From Bacillota bacterium (lineage in GTDB: Bacteria; Bacillota; Clostridia; Acetivibrionales; DTU013): a stretch of DNA of 64,000 bases. The notes under the pieces were generated by a model, which had not been told where the DNA came from, searched no databases, and worked only from the letters and a program-made list of their open reading frames with translations. The stretch covers positions 27,939 to 91,938 of the forward strand of contig JAEZCO010000075.1 in the NCBI GenBank assembly GCA_023433505.1, given 5' to 3'. Position 1 is the stretch's first letter. Each line of letters starts with the position of its first letter. This document shows positions 7,572-16,369 of this stretch, one piece after another. The position numbers and the translations under genes are program-made.

Positions 7572-9086
7572 TTGGGCTTTGTTGACGAAAAAGTTGCGCC
7601 AAGAAGAGAAGAAAGATTAGGCACATGCATTGATTTCGGAGGGTGTGCCTGCGATTTAAAAAAGAATTTTAACGGAGGATGTCTCAAAAACAACGACAGG
7701 GGTTTTTGCCAGGGGTCGATATGCCAGCTGCTGCCCGGGCTTTCAATGCTGAATTCCATTCCTGATTCGGTAGTCATTGTCCATGGTTCACTGGGGTGCG
7801 GCGGTGCAGGGCATTCGCAAAGTGCCGGAGTCCGCGGAAGGCAGATCCTTGGCGGCAGCACGAATCCAAGGGGGACGCTGTGGATATCGACAAATCTCAA
7901 TGAAAGGGATGTTGTGACCGGCGGAGAGGCAAAATTGGAAGAAGCGATTGCCGAGGCGGACAGGCGGTATCGTCCGGCTTCCATCATCGTAGTATCCAGC
8001 TGTGTTCCGGGAATTATCGGGGATGATCTGGATGGCGTAGTCGCCAAGATTCAGCCCCGGGTAAACGGAGTGATCCTTCCCGTTCATTGTGAGGGGTTTA
8101 AGACCAAGGTTATGGCAACTGCCTACGATGCGGTATATCACGCTATTTCACGAAATCTTTTAGATGCGGAGGAAGAAGAATCCAGGGTTTTCCCGGACGA
8201 GCTGGCGGAAGCGGCGGAAAAAATCCGTCGCAGCAGGCAGGTGAACCTGATGAATGTGTCTTCAGGAACCCCTGGAGATGAAAAAGAGCTTACCCGCCTA
8301 TTGAATGCGCTTGGGCTGGAGGTCAGGATTTTTCCGTGTTTTACACATCCCGACGATATGAAATATGCAACCCGGTCAGCATTATCCATCAGCACTTGTC
8401 CCACCCATGACGATTACTTTTTAAAATACCTGCATGAGAAATTCGGAGTTCCCTACTTGCTGAAATATATGCCCATCGGAATTGAGAACACGAACGCATG
8501 GCTTAGAGATGTTGCTAAGTTCTTTCATCTGGAGGAAGCAGCCGAGAGGGTTATCGGGCAGGAAACCTATGAACTGGAGCTCTCGCTTAAGCCCATCAGG
8601 GAAAATTTGAAGGGAAAGAAAGCCATGTTAAGCGCAGGGGAGGTCAGAACCCTTGCCACCGCCGGATGGTTACAGGAGCTAGGGCTTCAGGTGACTGCCG
8701 TGAGGCCCTACCATTATGATGAATTTGGTGAGCCTGCATTGGATAGGCTGATTGAAAAGGATCCGGATATTCAGGCAAATGTCGGAACGGTTCAGCCCTT
8801 TGAGACGGTTAACATCATTGAAAAAAACAAGCCCGACGTATATTTCGGGCATAACTCGGACAATATCTGGGCGGCAAAATCAGGAATACCTGTCATTCCC
8901 ATTTATGGAGGGCCCCACACCTACGTTGGATATGCGGGAGCTTTTGATCTGGCCAGAAACATTAACCGGGTGCTGAAAAATCCCTCTTTCAATCAAAACC
9001 TAAAGAAAAATGTACGGCAGCCCTATTTTAAGGATTGGTTTACCGATGAACCGTATAAGTATATTGTCCAGGGAGGCGAAGTCTAA
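7572..9086 (+). CDS. Nitrogenase-like component 1, D (alpha) subunit 1
   Basis: A 504-residue NifD-superfamily protein. The P-cluster-type cysteines are at 51, 76 (HGSLGCGG) and 144 (SSCVPGIIGDD). Cys276 (STCPTHDDYF) lies where NifD carries its FeMo-cofactor Cys275. The NifD cofactor histidine has no clear counterpart. The N-terminus has extra cysteines at 19, 25, 27, 37 and 46; of these 19, 27 and 37 are shared with the D2 protein. The start is TTG at 7572, set by AGGAGG 8 bp upstream. Translation is coupled to K1, since the stop TAA and the next ATG share a base. The D1K1 pair resembles K2D2 most. Expected role: the catalytic half of a two-component FeS reductase fed by the NifH-like protein; likely not N2 reduction. 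Confidence 0.88.
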   Translation: MGFVDEKVAPRREERLGTCIDFGGCACDLKKNFNGGCLKNNDRGFCQGSICQLLPGLSMLNSIPDSVVIVHGSLGCGGAGHSQSAGVRGRQILGGSTNPRGTLWISTNLNERDVVTGGEAKLEEAIAEADRRYRPASIIVVSSCVPGIIGDDLDGVVAKIQPRVNGVILPVHCEGFKTKVMATAYDAVYHAISRNLLDAEEEESRVFPDELAEAAEKIRRSRQVNLMNVSSGTPGDEKELTRLLNALGLEVRIFPCFTHPDDMKYATRSALSISTCPTHDDYFLKYLHEKFGVPYLLKYMPIGIENTNAWLRDVAKFFHLEEAAERVIGQETYELELSLKPIRENLKGKKAMLSAGEVRTLATAGWLQELGLQVTAVRPYHYDEFGEPALDRLIEKDPDIQANVGTVQPFETVNIIEKNKPDVYFGHNSDNIWAAKSGIPVIPIYGGPHTYVGYAGAFDLARNINRVLKNPSFNQNLKKNVRQPYFKDWFTDEPYKYIVQGGEV

Positions 9087-10429
9087 TGAAGAACCGGTTT
9101 ATTGAACGTCCCAGATCTTTTTGCGCGCTTGGAGGGGCAATGTTAACCGCCGGGGCTATCCCCGGCGTAGTACCGATACTTCACACGGCCATGGGCTGCG
9201 GCGGAAGCATTTATTGGAATCAGGTCGGAAGCACCGGCTATCTTGGAGCCGGATATTGCGGAGGTATGGCGGTCCCCAGCTCAAACGTCAAAGAAAAGGA
9301 TATCATTTTTGGCGGGACGGACAGACTGACGGAGCAGATCGAAAATACCCTCAAGCTGGTAGAAGGTGAGCTTTATATCGTGTTGACAGGGTGTATGACA
9401 GATATCATCGGGGATGATATTCACTCTGTTATCCGGGAATTCCAGGCAAAGGACGTAAGGATAATAGGCGCTGAAACCGGCGGCTTTAAGGGGGACGGCT
9501 ACAAAGGGTACGACCTGGTCCTGCAAACGGTTATACGGGATTTTATTGAAAAAAAGGCGCAAAAGGTTGAGAAGAAGGTTAATTTATGGGGAATCGTCCC
9601 CGGACAGGACGCCTTCTGGAGAGGCAACCTGAACAATTTAAGGAGTCTTCTGGAGAAATTGGGCCTGGAGGTCAACACGTTTTTCACCGAGAGTGATACG
9701 CTGGAAGGAGTAAAAAATGCGGGAGACGCCGCCTTGAATATTATCGTATCCGAATTTTACGGAATCGAAGCCGCCGAGCTTTTTGAAAATATTCACGGAG
9801 TGCCCTTTATCACTTTCCCGCTGCCCATAGGGCCTTCCTCAACGGAAGAGTTTATTAAAAAGGTCGGTGAAACGCTGAAAATCGATGCTAAAATAACAGA
9901 CAAGGTTATTGAGAGTGAGAATGCCTTTTATTACAAATATGTAGACAGGATAGCCGATACTTATAATGATCAGGATTTTCAGCGCTATGCCGTGGTTGTA
10001 GGAGACGGCAACTATTCCATCGCTTTGACAAGATTTTTAGCCGACGACCTGGGATGGCTGCCTGAAATCACAGTTTTTACCGATGAATTTGAGGAAGAGG
10101 GCAGGGAGAAAATCAACGGCTATCTGGAAAATCTGAGATCAGGCTATAAAACGAAAGTAGTTTACGAAACGGATGCCTCGGAGATTCAATATCATTTAAG
10201 CAAGCATTGGCCCCAGTCAAAGGGACAGAAATTTTATGATGCATTCAGTCCTTCCTTTGTCGTAGGAAGCCATTTGGAACGGCAGCTTGCAGCCAATATC
10301 GGCGCAGGACATTTGACAGTTTCTTACCCTGTAGGCAACAGGGTAGTTTTAACCCGGGGGTACACAGGATATATAGGAGGCCTTAACCTGATAGAGGACC
10401 TTTTTAGCGTGCTTGTTGCCCAACGTTAA
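9086..10429 (+). CDS. Nitrogenase-like component 1, K (beta) subunit 1
   Basis: A 447-residue NifK-superfamily protein, shorter than NifK because the long N-terminal extension is absent. The cysteines at 13 (RSFCALGG), 38 (AMGCGGS) and 103 (TGCMTDIIGDD) match the P-cluster ligands of NifK, and a further Cys58 (GYCGG) is shared with K2. The ATG overlaps the D1 stop by one base, which implies equal expression of the two subunits. The C-terminal half (VVGDGNYSIALTRFL, later YTGYIGGLNLIEDLF) follows the usual three-domain layout. Confidence 0.88.
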   Translation: MKNRFIERPRSFCALGGAMLTAGAIPGVVPILHTAMGCGGSIYWNQVGSTGYLGAGYCGGMAVPSSNVKEKDIIFGGTDRLTEQIENTLKLVEGELYIVLTGCMTDIIGDDIHSVIREFQAKDVRIIGAETGGFKGDGYKGYDLVLQTVIRDFIEKKAQKVEKKVNLWGIVPGQDAFWRGNLNNLRSLLEKLGLEVNTFFTESDTLEGVKNAGDAALNIIVSEFYGIEAAELFENIHGVPFITFPLPIGPSSTEEFIKKVGETLKIDAKITDKVIESENAFYYKYVDRIADTYNDQDFQRYAVVVGDGNYSIALTRFLADDLGWLPEITVFTDEFEEEGREKINGYLENLRSGYKTKVVYETDASEIQYHLSKHWPQSKGQKFYDAFSPSFVVGSHLERQLAANIGAGHLTVSYPVGNRVVLTRGYTGYIGGLNLIEDLFSVLVAQR

Positions 10430-10452
10430 ATTCTGCACAAGGAGAACGGCTT

Positions 10453-11085
10453 TTGAAAAAAATTCTTCATGGGATTGAGGCCTTGTTTGCAGCAATCAAA
10501 AAAATCACCTGTGGGCGGATGCTGGCAGGAAGGCATATCCAGCTTGCCGCCGGGGAAGATCCATCCGACCGATTGGCTTATGACGGGTGGCTTAAAGTCT
10601 ATAAAAGAAAAATAAAAAACAGAGAATATGATGTTTTAAAGGACTATAATGCAGTTTCAGCCATCATTGTCAATGAATTCAACGAGCTGCTTCTGGTGAA
10701 GCAGTACCGTCCGGCGCTTATGCGGGAAACCCTCGAAATACCGGCAGGAGTCATGGACAACAAGGGAGAAAGCGAACATGAGAGCCTCGTCCGGGAGCTA
10801 AAAGAAGAAACAGGACTTCAAATCACTCCGGAAAGTCTTGTCCACGCCCTTGATTATAAGCCCATGGTGGGCTTTAGCAACAGCCTCATGAAGGTTTTTT
10901 ACGGAAAAGCTTCCAAGGTGGAATTAAAAGCAGGGCTGATTAACGACGAAGATGTATACGAGGCTTTATGGATGGGCCTGGACGAAGTTTCCGGGAAGAT
11001 CTCCCGGGGAGAAATCCAGGATGTCAAAACCATACTGGCCTATTATTATCTAACAGGGGCCGGAAAGGAAGGGCACAAAGTTTAA
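10453..11085 (+). CDS. Nudix hydrolase (ADP-ribose pyrophosphatase-like)
   Basis: A 210-residue Nudix protein. The Nudix box is visible as EIPAGVMDNKGE followed by REL.EETGL, with one residue more than the standard spacing between the Gly and the first Glu. VKQYRPALMRETLEIPAG is typical of the ADP-sugar pyrophosphatase group. The TTG start is set by GGAG 8 bp upstream. It is the last gene of the GS-like/D1K1 operon, 23 bp after K1. Its link to the reductase is unclear; nucleotide-sugar housekeeping is the simplest reading. Confidence 0.83.
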   Translation: MKKILHGIEALFAAIKKITCGRMLAGRHIQLAAGEDPSDRLAYDGWLKVYKRKIKNREYDVLKDYNAVSAIIVNEFNELLLVKQYRPALMRETLEIPAGVMDNKGESEHESLVRELKEETGLQITPESLVHALDYKPMVGFSNSLMKVFYGKASKVELKAGLINDEDVYEALWMGLDEVSGKISRGEIQDVKTILAYYYLTGAGKEGHKV

Positions 11086-11092
11086 AAACTCA

Positions 11093-11144
11093 TTGACAAT
11101 GCACAGCTTTCGCGCTAAAATATAGAAAAGCAATAGGAATACTT
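11093..11144 (+). promoter_or_regulatory. nifB promoter with operator-like site
   Basis: TTGACA (11093-11098), a 17-bp spacer and TAAAAT (11116-11121) form a near-consensus sigma-A promoter. AATAGGAATACTT (11132-11144) overlaps the expected transcription start. This is the cleanest example of the promoter-plus-site arrangement used throughout the cluster. Confidence 0.75.
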
Positions 11145-11157
11145 AACAATCATATTT

Positions 11158-11227
11158 GACCAGGCAGACTGGAGACTATGCCGGTGCACTTCAATGAAGT
11201 GTGCAGATGCGGTCTTTATTTTTTTTA
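11158..11227 (+). ncRNA. GACCAG/CTGG leader with terminator (copy 2, before nifB)
   Basis: GACCAG (11158-11163) and CTGG (11169-11172) form the small hairpin. It is followed directly by a long terminator stem that starts at GACTATGCCGGTGCAC and closes with GTGCAGATGCGGTC, then TTTATTTTTTTT. The whole leader lies between the promoter and the nifB start, so transcription must read through the terminator for nifB to be expressed. The factor or ligand that permits this is unknown. Confidence 0.8.
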
Positions 11228-11240
11228 GTGAGGTAATCCC

Positions 11241-12476
11241 ATGAGTGACGTGGATAAAAAGAGTAATCCGGCAATAGAAGAAAAAACTAAAAACCATCCC
11301 TGCTACAGCGGGGGATGTCAGAATGCGAGAATGCATATTCCGGTAGCGCCTGCCTGTAATATCTCATGCAACTATTGCAACCGGAAATTTGACTGCGTGA
11401 ATGAAAGCCGCCCGGGAGTGACCAGCGAGGTATTAAACCCCCAACAGTCCCTTGAAAAGTTTTTGAAGGTCAAAAGCCGCCTTAAAAACCTGAAAGTCGT
11501 CGGAATCGCGGGACCGGGTGACGCCCTTGCAAACTTTGAAAACACAAAACGGACGTTGGAATTAATAAGAGAAGTGGATCCGGAGGTCACTTTCTGTCTC
11601 TCAACAAACGGATTAATGCTTCCTTACCATGTGACTGACCTGGTTAATCTGGGAGTTACCCATGTAACGGTGACGCTGAATACAATTGATACAGAAATAG
11701 GCGCTAAGATCTATCGTGAAGTGAATTTTATGGGGAAAAAGTACACCGGAGAAGAAGCGGCGGAAATTTTACTGGAGAACCAGCTGAAGGGGATCGAGCT
11801 GCTTGTGGCCTCCGGCATTGTTTGTAAGATCAATATCGTCATGATAAAGAATATAAATGACCGGCATATTGAAGAAGTCATCAAAAAGGTAAAAGAGCTG
11901 GGCGTATTCATAAGCAATATTATGCCGCTCATACCCGCATCCGGAAGCGCTTTTGAGTATATGCCCCTTACAAGCAACAAGGAGCTTACCGAGCTGCGCA
12001 AAAAATGTGAGGTACATTTAAAGCAAATGTACCATTGTAAGCAGTGTAGAGCGGATGCGATAGGCGAACTGGGTTATGACTGCTCCCAGGAGTTCAGGGA
12101 GGTAAAGCCGGCGGAAGAATACAGCAATCTGCCGATACTGGAAGAAACGCATAGATTTGCTGTTGCATCCCGGGATGGCAAGCGGATTGATGAACATTTC
12201 GGACATGCAAAGGAATTTTTTATCTATGAACTGGAAAGAGGAAGAGTGTATTTGCTTGAAAAAAGGAAGGTTGATTTATACTGTGAAGGGCCTGAGGAAT
12301 GCGGCAATGAAGAGGAAAAGCTTGGAAATATCATCAACACCATTGAAGATTGTGATTATATCCTTGTTTCAAGGATCGGACACTATCCCGAGGGAATTTT
12401 GAAAGGAAAAGGCAAGAAGGTCATTCAGACATTGGGGTATATTGACGAGGAAATACATAAGGCGGCAATAAAATGA
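11241..12476 (+). CDS. nifB: NifB radical SAM cofactor-synthesis protein with NifX-like C-terminal domain
   Basis: A 411-residue NifB. The radical SAM cluster motif CNISCNYC is at 39-46. The flanking NHPCYS (His19, Cys21) and NRKFDCVNESRPGV are hallmark NifB sequences, and CKQCRADAIGELGYD (Cys266, Cys269) supplies ligands for the accessory FeS clusters. A NifX-like domain fills about residues 303-411 (RFAVASRDGK.IDEHFGHAKEF). NifB fuses two 4Fe-4S clusters and inserts a carbide to give the 8Fe NifB-cofactor. All residues needed seem present, so at least one of the four DK pairs probably carries an NifB-derived cluster. It is expressed from its own leader as a single gene. Confidence 0.93.
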   Translation: MSDVDKKSNPAIEEKTKNHPCYSGGCQNARMHIPVAPACNISCNYCNRKFDCVNESRPGVTSEVLNPQQSLEKFLKVKSRLKNLKVVGIAGPGDALANFENTKRTLELIREVDPEVTFCLSTNGLMLPYHVTDLVNLGVTHVTVTLNTIDTEIGAKIYREVNFMGKKYTGEEAAEILLENQLKGIELLVASGIVCKINIVMIKNINDRHIEEVIKKVKELGVFISNIMPLIPASGSAFEYMPLTSNKELTELRKKCEVHLKQMYHCKQCRADAIGELGYDCSQEFREVKPAEEYSNLPILEETHRFAVASRDGKRIDEHFGHAKEFFIYELERGRVYLLEKRKVDLYCEGPEECGNEEEKLGNIINTIEDCDYILVSRIGHYPEGILKGKGKKVIQTLGYIDEEIHKAAIK

Positions 12477-12508
12477 GCAAGTCTGAATGATTTAAATAAA
12501 AAAACCTA

Positions 12509-12566
12509 TTGACAAATCCAGGCATAAGACTTATGATTAAATACAACAAAATAAATATGAATACTT
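12509..12566 (+). promoter_or_regulatory. Promoter of the K2D2-ABC importer unit with operator-like site
   Basis: TTGACA (12509-12514), a 17-bp spacer and TATGAT (12532-12537). AATATGAATACTT (12554-12566) is a one-base variant of the recurring site. A second copy, ATATAGGAATAC at 12657-12668, lies beyond the leader and just before the ribosome site of the K2 gene, so this unit has two potential operator sites. Confidence 0.7.
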
Positions 12567-12577
12567 GGAATTAAACC

Positions 12578-12637
12578 AACTAGAAAAACTAGAGGCCATT
12601 CTTTCAATTAATGTTGAAAAAGAGGCCTTTTATTTTT
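12578..12637 (+). ncRNA. Leader with terminator (copy 3, CTAG/CTAG variant, before K2D2)
   Basis: CTAG (12580-12583) and CTAG (12589-12592) replace the usual CCAG and CTGG, so the central base pair changes from C-G to U-A with pairing kept. The loop AAAAA is the same as in copy 1. AGGCC follows at once and pairs with GGCCT (12624-12628) through a long stem with TTTCAA/TTGAAA inside, and a T-rich run ends the terminator. The compensatory change is direct evidence for an RNA stem. Confidence 0.8.
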
Positions 12638-12656
12638 ACCTTAAAACATACTACAC

Positions 12657-12668
12657 ATATAGGAATAC
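12657..12668 (+). promoter_or_regulatory. Second operator-like site before K2
   Basis: ATATAGGAATAC lies after leader copy 3 and just before the ribosome site AGGAGG of the K2 gene. It is the only copy placed beyond a leader. Confidence 0.5.
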
Positions 12669-12689
12669 ATAAAAATAGGAGGCTGGAAC

Positions 12690-14030
12690 ATGAGCAAATT
12701 TATTGATCGACCGAGGTACCTGTGTGCTTTGGGCGGAGCCATAGGAACAATCAAAACCCTGCCGAGGGCAGTCCCTGTGCTGCATGCGGCGGCAGGCTGC
12801 GGAAGCAATATTGAAAATGCCCTGAATTATGCTTCGGCATATTATGGAAGCGGCTACTGCGGCGGACAGGCGCTGTCGAGTTCAAACGTTTATGAGAATG
12901 AAATCGTTTTTGGCGGAGAGGGAAGGCTGGAGGAACAAATTGAAAACACCTTGAAGGTTGTGGACGGGGATCTTTATTTTGTCCTGACCGGGTGCATGGT
13001 CGAGATGATCGGGGATGATGTGAAATCCGTCACCAAAAAGTTTCAAAACAATAAAATCCAGGTTCTGTCGGCGGATACCGGAGGCTTCCACGGGAACTCC
13101 TTCAAGGGGTATGACATTGTATTGAGCACTCTCTTTAGAGATTTTACGGTAAAGAATGATTTAAAGAATGAAAAGCTCCTGAATCTTTGGGGTGTGGTTC
13201 CGTTACAGGACGTTTTCTGGAAAGGAAATCTGAATGTATTAAAGGGACTCCTAAGCGAATTGGGATATCATGTGAATACTTTTTTCGGCGAGGGAGAAAC
13301 CCTGGACAACTTAAGAAATGCCGGAGCCGCAAGTCTTAACATCGTTGTTTCGGATACTTTCGGAGTCGAACCCGCAAAGGTATTTGAAGAGGTTCATGGC
13401 GTGCCTTATATAACCGTCCCGTTTCCCATCGGCGCACACGGTACTGAAAATTTCATACGGACCGTCGCCGCAGCCCTTGGAATTGAAAATGTCTTTGTGG
13501 AAAAGGTCATCAAGAAGCAAAAAGCCAGGTATTACAGCTACCTTGAGAGGCTTGCCGACGTATACAACGATCTGGACCTTCAGCGGTATGCGGTCATCGT
13601 AGGCGATTCGAATTACGCCCAGGCCCTTGCCAGGTACACCAGCGATGATCTTGGGTGGCTGCCGGAGCTTGTGGTTGTGACGGATATATTGACAGAAGAG
13701 GAAAAGGAAGCGGTGGCTTCCAGGTTTGAAAATTATAAATCGGGCCTGAGGCCAAAAGTGGTTTTCGATACCGACACTTCAAGCGTCAGGAAGCATCTGA
13801 ACCAGCATTGGCCGGTAAATAACGGACATAAATATTATAACTCCTTCAATCCGGCGTTTATCTTCGGGAGCGGTTTCGAGAAGGATCTGGCGGACGATTT
13901 GAAGGTACCCCATTTAAGTGTTTCATATCCGATCTCAAACAGAGTGATTTTTGACAGGGCATATGCGGGCTATGACGGTGCCTTACGCCTCACGGAGGAC
14001 GTATTCAGCACACTTGTAGGAGCCAGATAG
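12690..14030 (+). CDS. Nitrogenase-like component 1, K (beta) subunit 2
   Basis: A 446-residue NifK-like protein closely similar to K1 from end to end. The P-cluster-type cysteines are 12 (YLCALGG), 37 (AAGCGSN) and 102 (TGCMVEMIGDD), and Cys57 (GYCGGQ) is shared with K1. In this pair the K gene precedes the D gene, the reverse of the other three pairs. It begins the unit that ends with the ABC importer. K1 and K2 look like products of a duplication within the cluster. Confidence 0.88.
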   Translation: MSKFIDRPRYLCALGGAIGTIKTLPRAVPVLHAAAGCGSNIENALNYASAYYGSGYCGGQALSSSNVYENEIVFGGEGRLEEQIENTLKVVDGDLYFVLTGCMVEMIGDDVKSVTKKFQNNKIQVLSADTGGFHGNSFKGYDIVLSTLFRDFTVKNDLKNEKLLNLWGVVPLQDVFWKGNLNVLKGLLSELGYHVNTFFGEGETLDNLRNAGAASLNIVVSDTFGVEPAKVFEEVHGVPYITVPFPIGAHGTENFIRTVAAALGIENVFVEKVIKKQKARYYSYLERLADVYNDLDLQRYAVIVGDSNYAQALARYTSDDLGWLPELVVVTDILTEEEKEAVASRFENYKSGLRPKVVFDTDTSSVRKHLNQHWPVNNGHKYYNSFNPAFIFGSGFEKDLADDLKVPHLSVSYPISNRVIFDRAYAGYDGALRLTEDVFSTLVGAR

Positions 14031-14044
14031 AGGAGGGGAAAACA

Positions 14045-15553
14045 ATGGATTTTATCAAAGAAAAGGCACCCCCGGTAAGAGAAGACCGGTTAAAGGCATG
14101 CAATGCATTTGGAGGCTCATGTTGTGAATTGAGCAAGCAGGGGAAGAAAGGCTGCCTCAACGGAATAAAAAGGACATTTGCGCAAACCCAGGGCTGTCAG
14201 TTGAATTTGAGCCTTGCCATCATCAATACCATCCGTGATGCGGTGGTTATTGTCCACTCTCCCCTGGGGTGCGGCGGAAGCAGCCTTGCAACGGCAGGGA
14301 TCAGTAAAAACTTTCAGAAATTGAGAGATCCCAAAGCCAAAGGCTTGATCTGGCTCAACACAAACCTTGATGATTGTGATGTGGTCAACGGAGGGGAGGC
14401 AAAGCTTCGCGAAGCTGTACTCTATGCCGATTCGGAATTCAGGCCGGGTGCGATTATCGTCTTGAACAGCTGTGTCCCTGCGATTATCGGCGATGATATC
14501 GACAGTATCCTGGATGACCTGCAGCATCAAATTTCTGCAAAGATAGTTCCCATCCATTGCGAGGGCTTTAAAAGCAAAATTATGGCCAGTGCGTACGACT
14601 CCGTCTACCATGGCATTTTACGGAATCTGGTGGGAGATCGTGAAAAAGACACACGGATTTATGAAGATGAAATTGAAAGACAAAAGGAGCAATACCGCAT
14701 CAGCAGGACAGTCAATATACTCAATGTCTCCTCCATGAGCAAGCAGGATGAGGATGAGCTGACCAGGCTTGTAAAAGCTCTTGGCCTTAATGTAAGGATT
14801 CTCCCCTGCTATGCACATCCGGATGATTTTCTGGACGTTTCCGATGCGGCATTGAATGTGAGCATATGCGCAACCCATGACGACTATTTTGTGGAGCATA
14901 TTAAAGCGAAATACGGGATTCCCTTTGTTCTGAAAGCAATCCCCATAGGGATTAAGAATACCAATCAATGGCTGCTGGATATTGCGGAGTTTTTCGGCAT
15001 CGGCGATATTGCCTCAAGACTGGTTCAAAATGAGACCCGGGAGCTGCTGGAAGCATTGGAGCCTTATAAGGAGAAGCTTAAAGGGAAAAAGGTATTCCTG
15101 GGCGGAGGGGAAATAAGGATTCTTTCTACTGCCGAGCTGCTGCAGGGGGTCGGAATGGAGGTTGTCGGCCTAAAAGGATATCATTACGACCACTTTGCCG
15201 ATCCGCTTCTGGAAAAGGTTGAAAACAGCGAGAATATCGTTTTCAATGTTGCCACAGGCCAGCCCTTTGAGCAGGCAAATCTGCTGAAAAAGCTGAAGCC
15301 GGATATCTATATCGGACACTCGGGTACCAACGGCTATACGGCAAAGCAAGGGTTTCCGATTTTTCCTCTCTTCGGTCAGACTTCAATCTATATGGGCTAT
15401 GCCGGGGCCTATGAAATTGTCAGAAAGATCGACCGCGTTCTGAGCAATCCCATGTTTAACAGAAATTTATCCGAAAACAGCAGGCTGCCTTATCATGAGG
15501 ATTGGTTCGAGGAAAATCCCTTTAAATATATTGATGAGAGCGCAATACTTTAG
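14045..15553 (+). CDS. Nitrogenase-like component 1, D (alpha) subunit 2
   Basis: A 502-residue NifD-like protein. Cysteines 51 (TQGCQLN), 76 (HSPLGCGG) and 143 (NSCVPAIIGDD) fit the P-cluster positions, and Cys275 (SICATHDDYF) the cofactor position. The residues before the C-terminal GYAGAYEIVRKID contain no histidine, unlike NifD. Three N-terminal cysteines (19, 27, 37) are shared with D1 and could bind an extra cluster or shape the P-cluster pocket. It starts 14 bp after K2 with GAGGAGGGG upstream, and the importer genes follow 12 bp after its stop. Confidence 0.88.
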   Translation: MDFIKEKAPPVREDRLKACNAFGGSCCELSKQGKKGCLNGIKRTFAQTQGCQLNLSLAIINTIRDAVVIVHSPLGCGGSSLATAGISKNFQKLRDPKAKGLIWLNTNLDDCDVVNGGEAKLREAVLYADSEFRPGAIIVLNSCVPAIIGDDIDSILDDLQHQISAKIVPIHCEGFKSKIMASAYDSVYHGILRNLVGDREKDTRIYEDEIERQKEQYRISRTVNILNVSSMSKQDEDELTRLVKALGLNVRILPCYAHPDDFLDVSDAALNVSICATHDDYFVEHIKAKYGIPFVLKAIPIGIKNTNQWLLDIAEFFGIGDIASRLVQNETRELLEALEPYKEKLKGKKVFLGGGEIRILSTAELLQGVGMEVVGLKGYHYDHFADPLLEKVENSENIVFNVATGQPFEQANLLKKLKPDIYIGHSGTNGYTAKQGFPIFPLFGQTSIYMGYAGAYEIVRKIDRVLSNPMFNRNLSENSRLPYHEDWFEENPFKYIDESAIL

Positions 15554-15565
15554 GGAGGGCGTATC

Positions 15566-16351
15566 ATGCTGACAGCATTATCAAAGGTAAATAAAAAATT
15601 ATTCAGTTTTTATCTGATTATTGTTTTTTTTGCAGTGTGGGAAGTGTTCCCAAGATTGGGTTTTACAAATCCGGTATTTTTCCCGACACTTTCAAGCAAT
15701 CTGGCGGAGGTAGGGAAAATCGGATATTTCCAAACCTTTCTGCATGTGGCTACAAGCCTGAAAAGAGTCGGATTAGGATTTGCCGCAGCCGCTTTGATTG
15801 CAGTGCCCATAGGATTTATTCTTGGAGGAGCATTTAAAAAGCTGGAGAGATTCCTGAAACCCCTTTTGACATTTCTGGCCCATATCCCTCCGTTCATATT
15901 GTTTCCTGTCATTATCGTCATTTACGGCATCGGTGAGGGAGCAATTTATACGGTGATCTGGTGGGCGGCCTTATGGCCTATAATGTTTACCACCATTGCA
16001 GGCGTAAGGCAGGTCAACCCCATTTATATCAAAAGCGCAAGATCCATGGGGGCCAACAGTTTTGTAATATTTTTCCGCATAGTTATTCCAAGCGTGCTGT
16101 CATCCATTTTCAATGGGCTGAAGACAGGCATGACACTGAGCTTCATGATGCTTATCGGTGCGGAGACCCTTGGTTCAACTTCCGGCATGGGCTGGTTGAT
16201 TGCAAATTCACAGCAAATGGGGTTTGTTCCGAGAATTTATCTTGGAGTTATTCTGGTAGCAGTCATTGGGTTGGCTGTGAACTATATTTTTGAATGGCTT
16301 GAAAACAAAATTATCATATGGAAAGAAGTCGTTCCTGATAAGAGTATATGA
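15566..16351 (+). CDS. ABC transporter permease, sulfonate/taurine/nitrate type (1)
   Basis: A 261-residue BPD-type permease of the SsuC/TauC/ThiX family. About six hydrophobic segments are visible. The cytoplasmic coupling loop reads YIKSARSMGANSFVIFFRIVIPS, the EAA-type motif that contacts the ATPase. It is 12 bp downstream of D2, so importer and reductase share a message. The natural reading is that the importer brings in the substrate of the reductase or another organosulfur compound. Confidence 0.87.
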   Translation: MLTALSKVNKKLFSFYLIIVFFAVWEVFPRLGFTNPVFFPTLSSNLAEVGKIGYFQTFLHVATSLKRVGLGFAAAALIAVPIGFILGGAFKKLERFLKPLLTFLAHIPPFILFPVIIVIYGIGEGAIYTVIWWAALWPIMFTTIAGVRQVNPIYIKSARSMGANSFVIFFRIVIPSVLSSIFNGLKTGMTLSFMMLIGAETLGSTSGMGWLIANSQQMGFVPRIYLGVILVAVIGLAVNYIFEWLENKIIIWKEVVPDKSI

Positions 16352-16369
16352 AAGGAGGTGTAAAAATTT

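Noticed and set aside
12578..12637. A PyrR or BglG-type antiterminator site for the GACCAG leader
   Set aside because: The PyrR loop consensus and the RAT sequence are not matched; only the general hairpin-before-terminator layout is similar.
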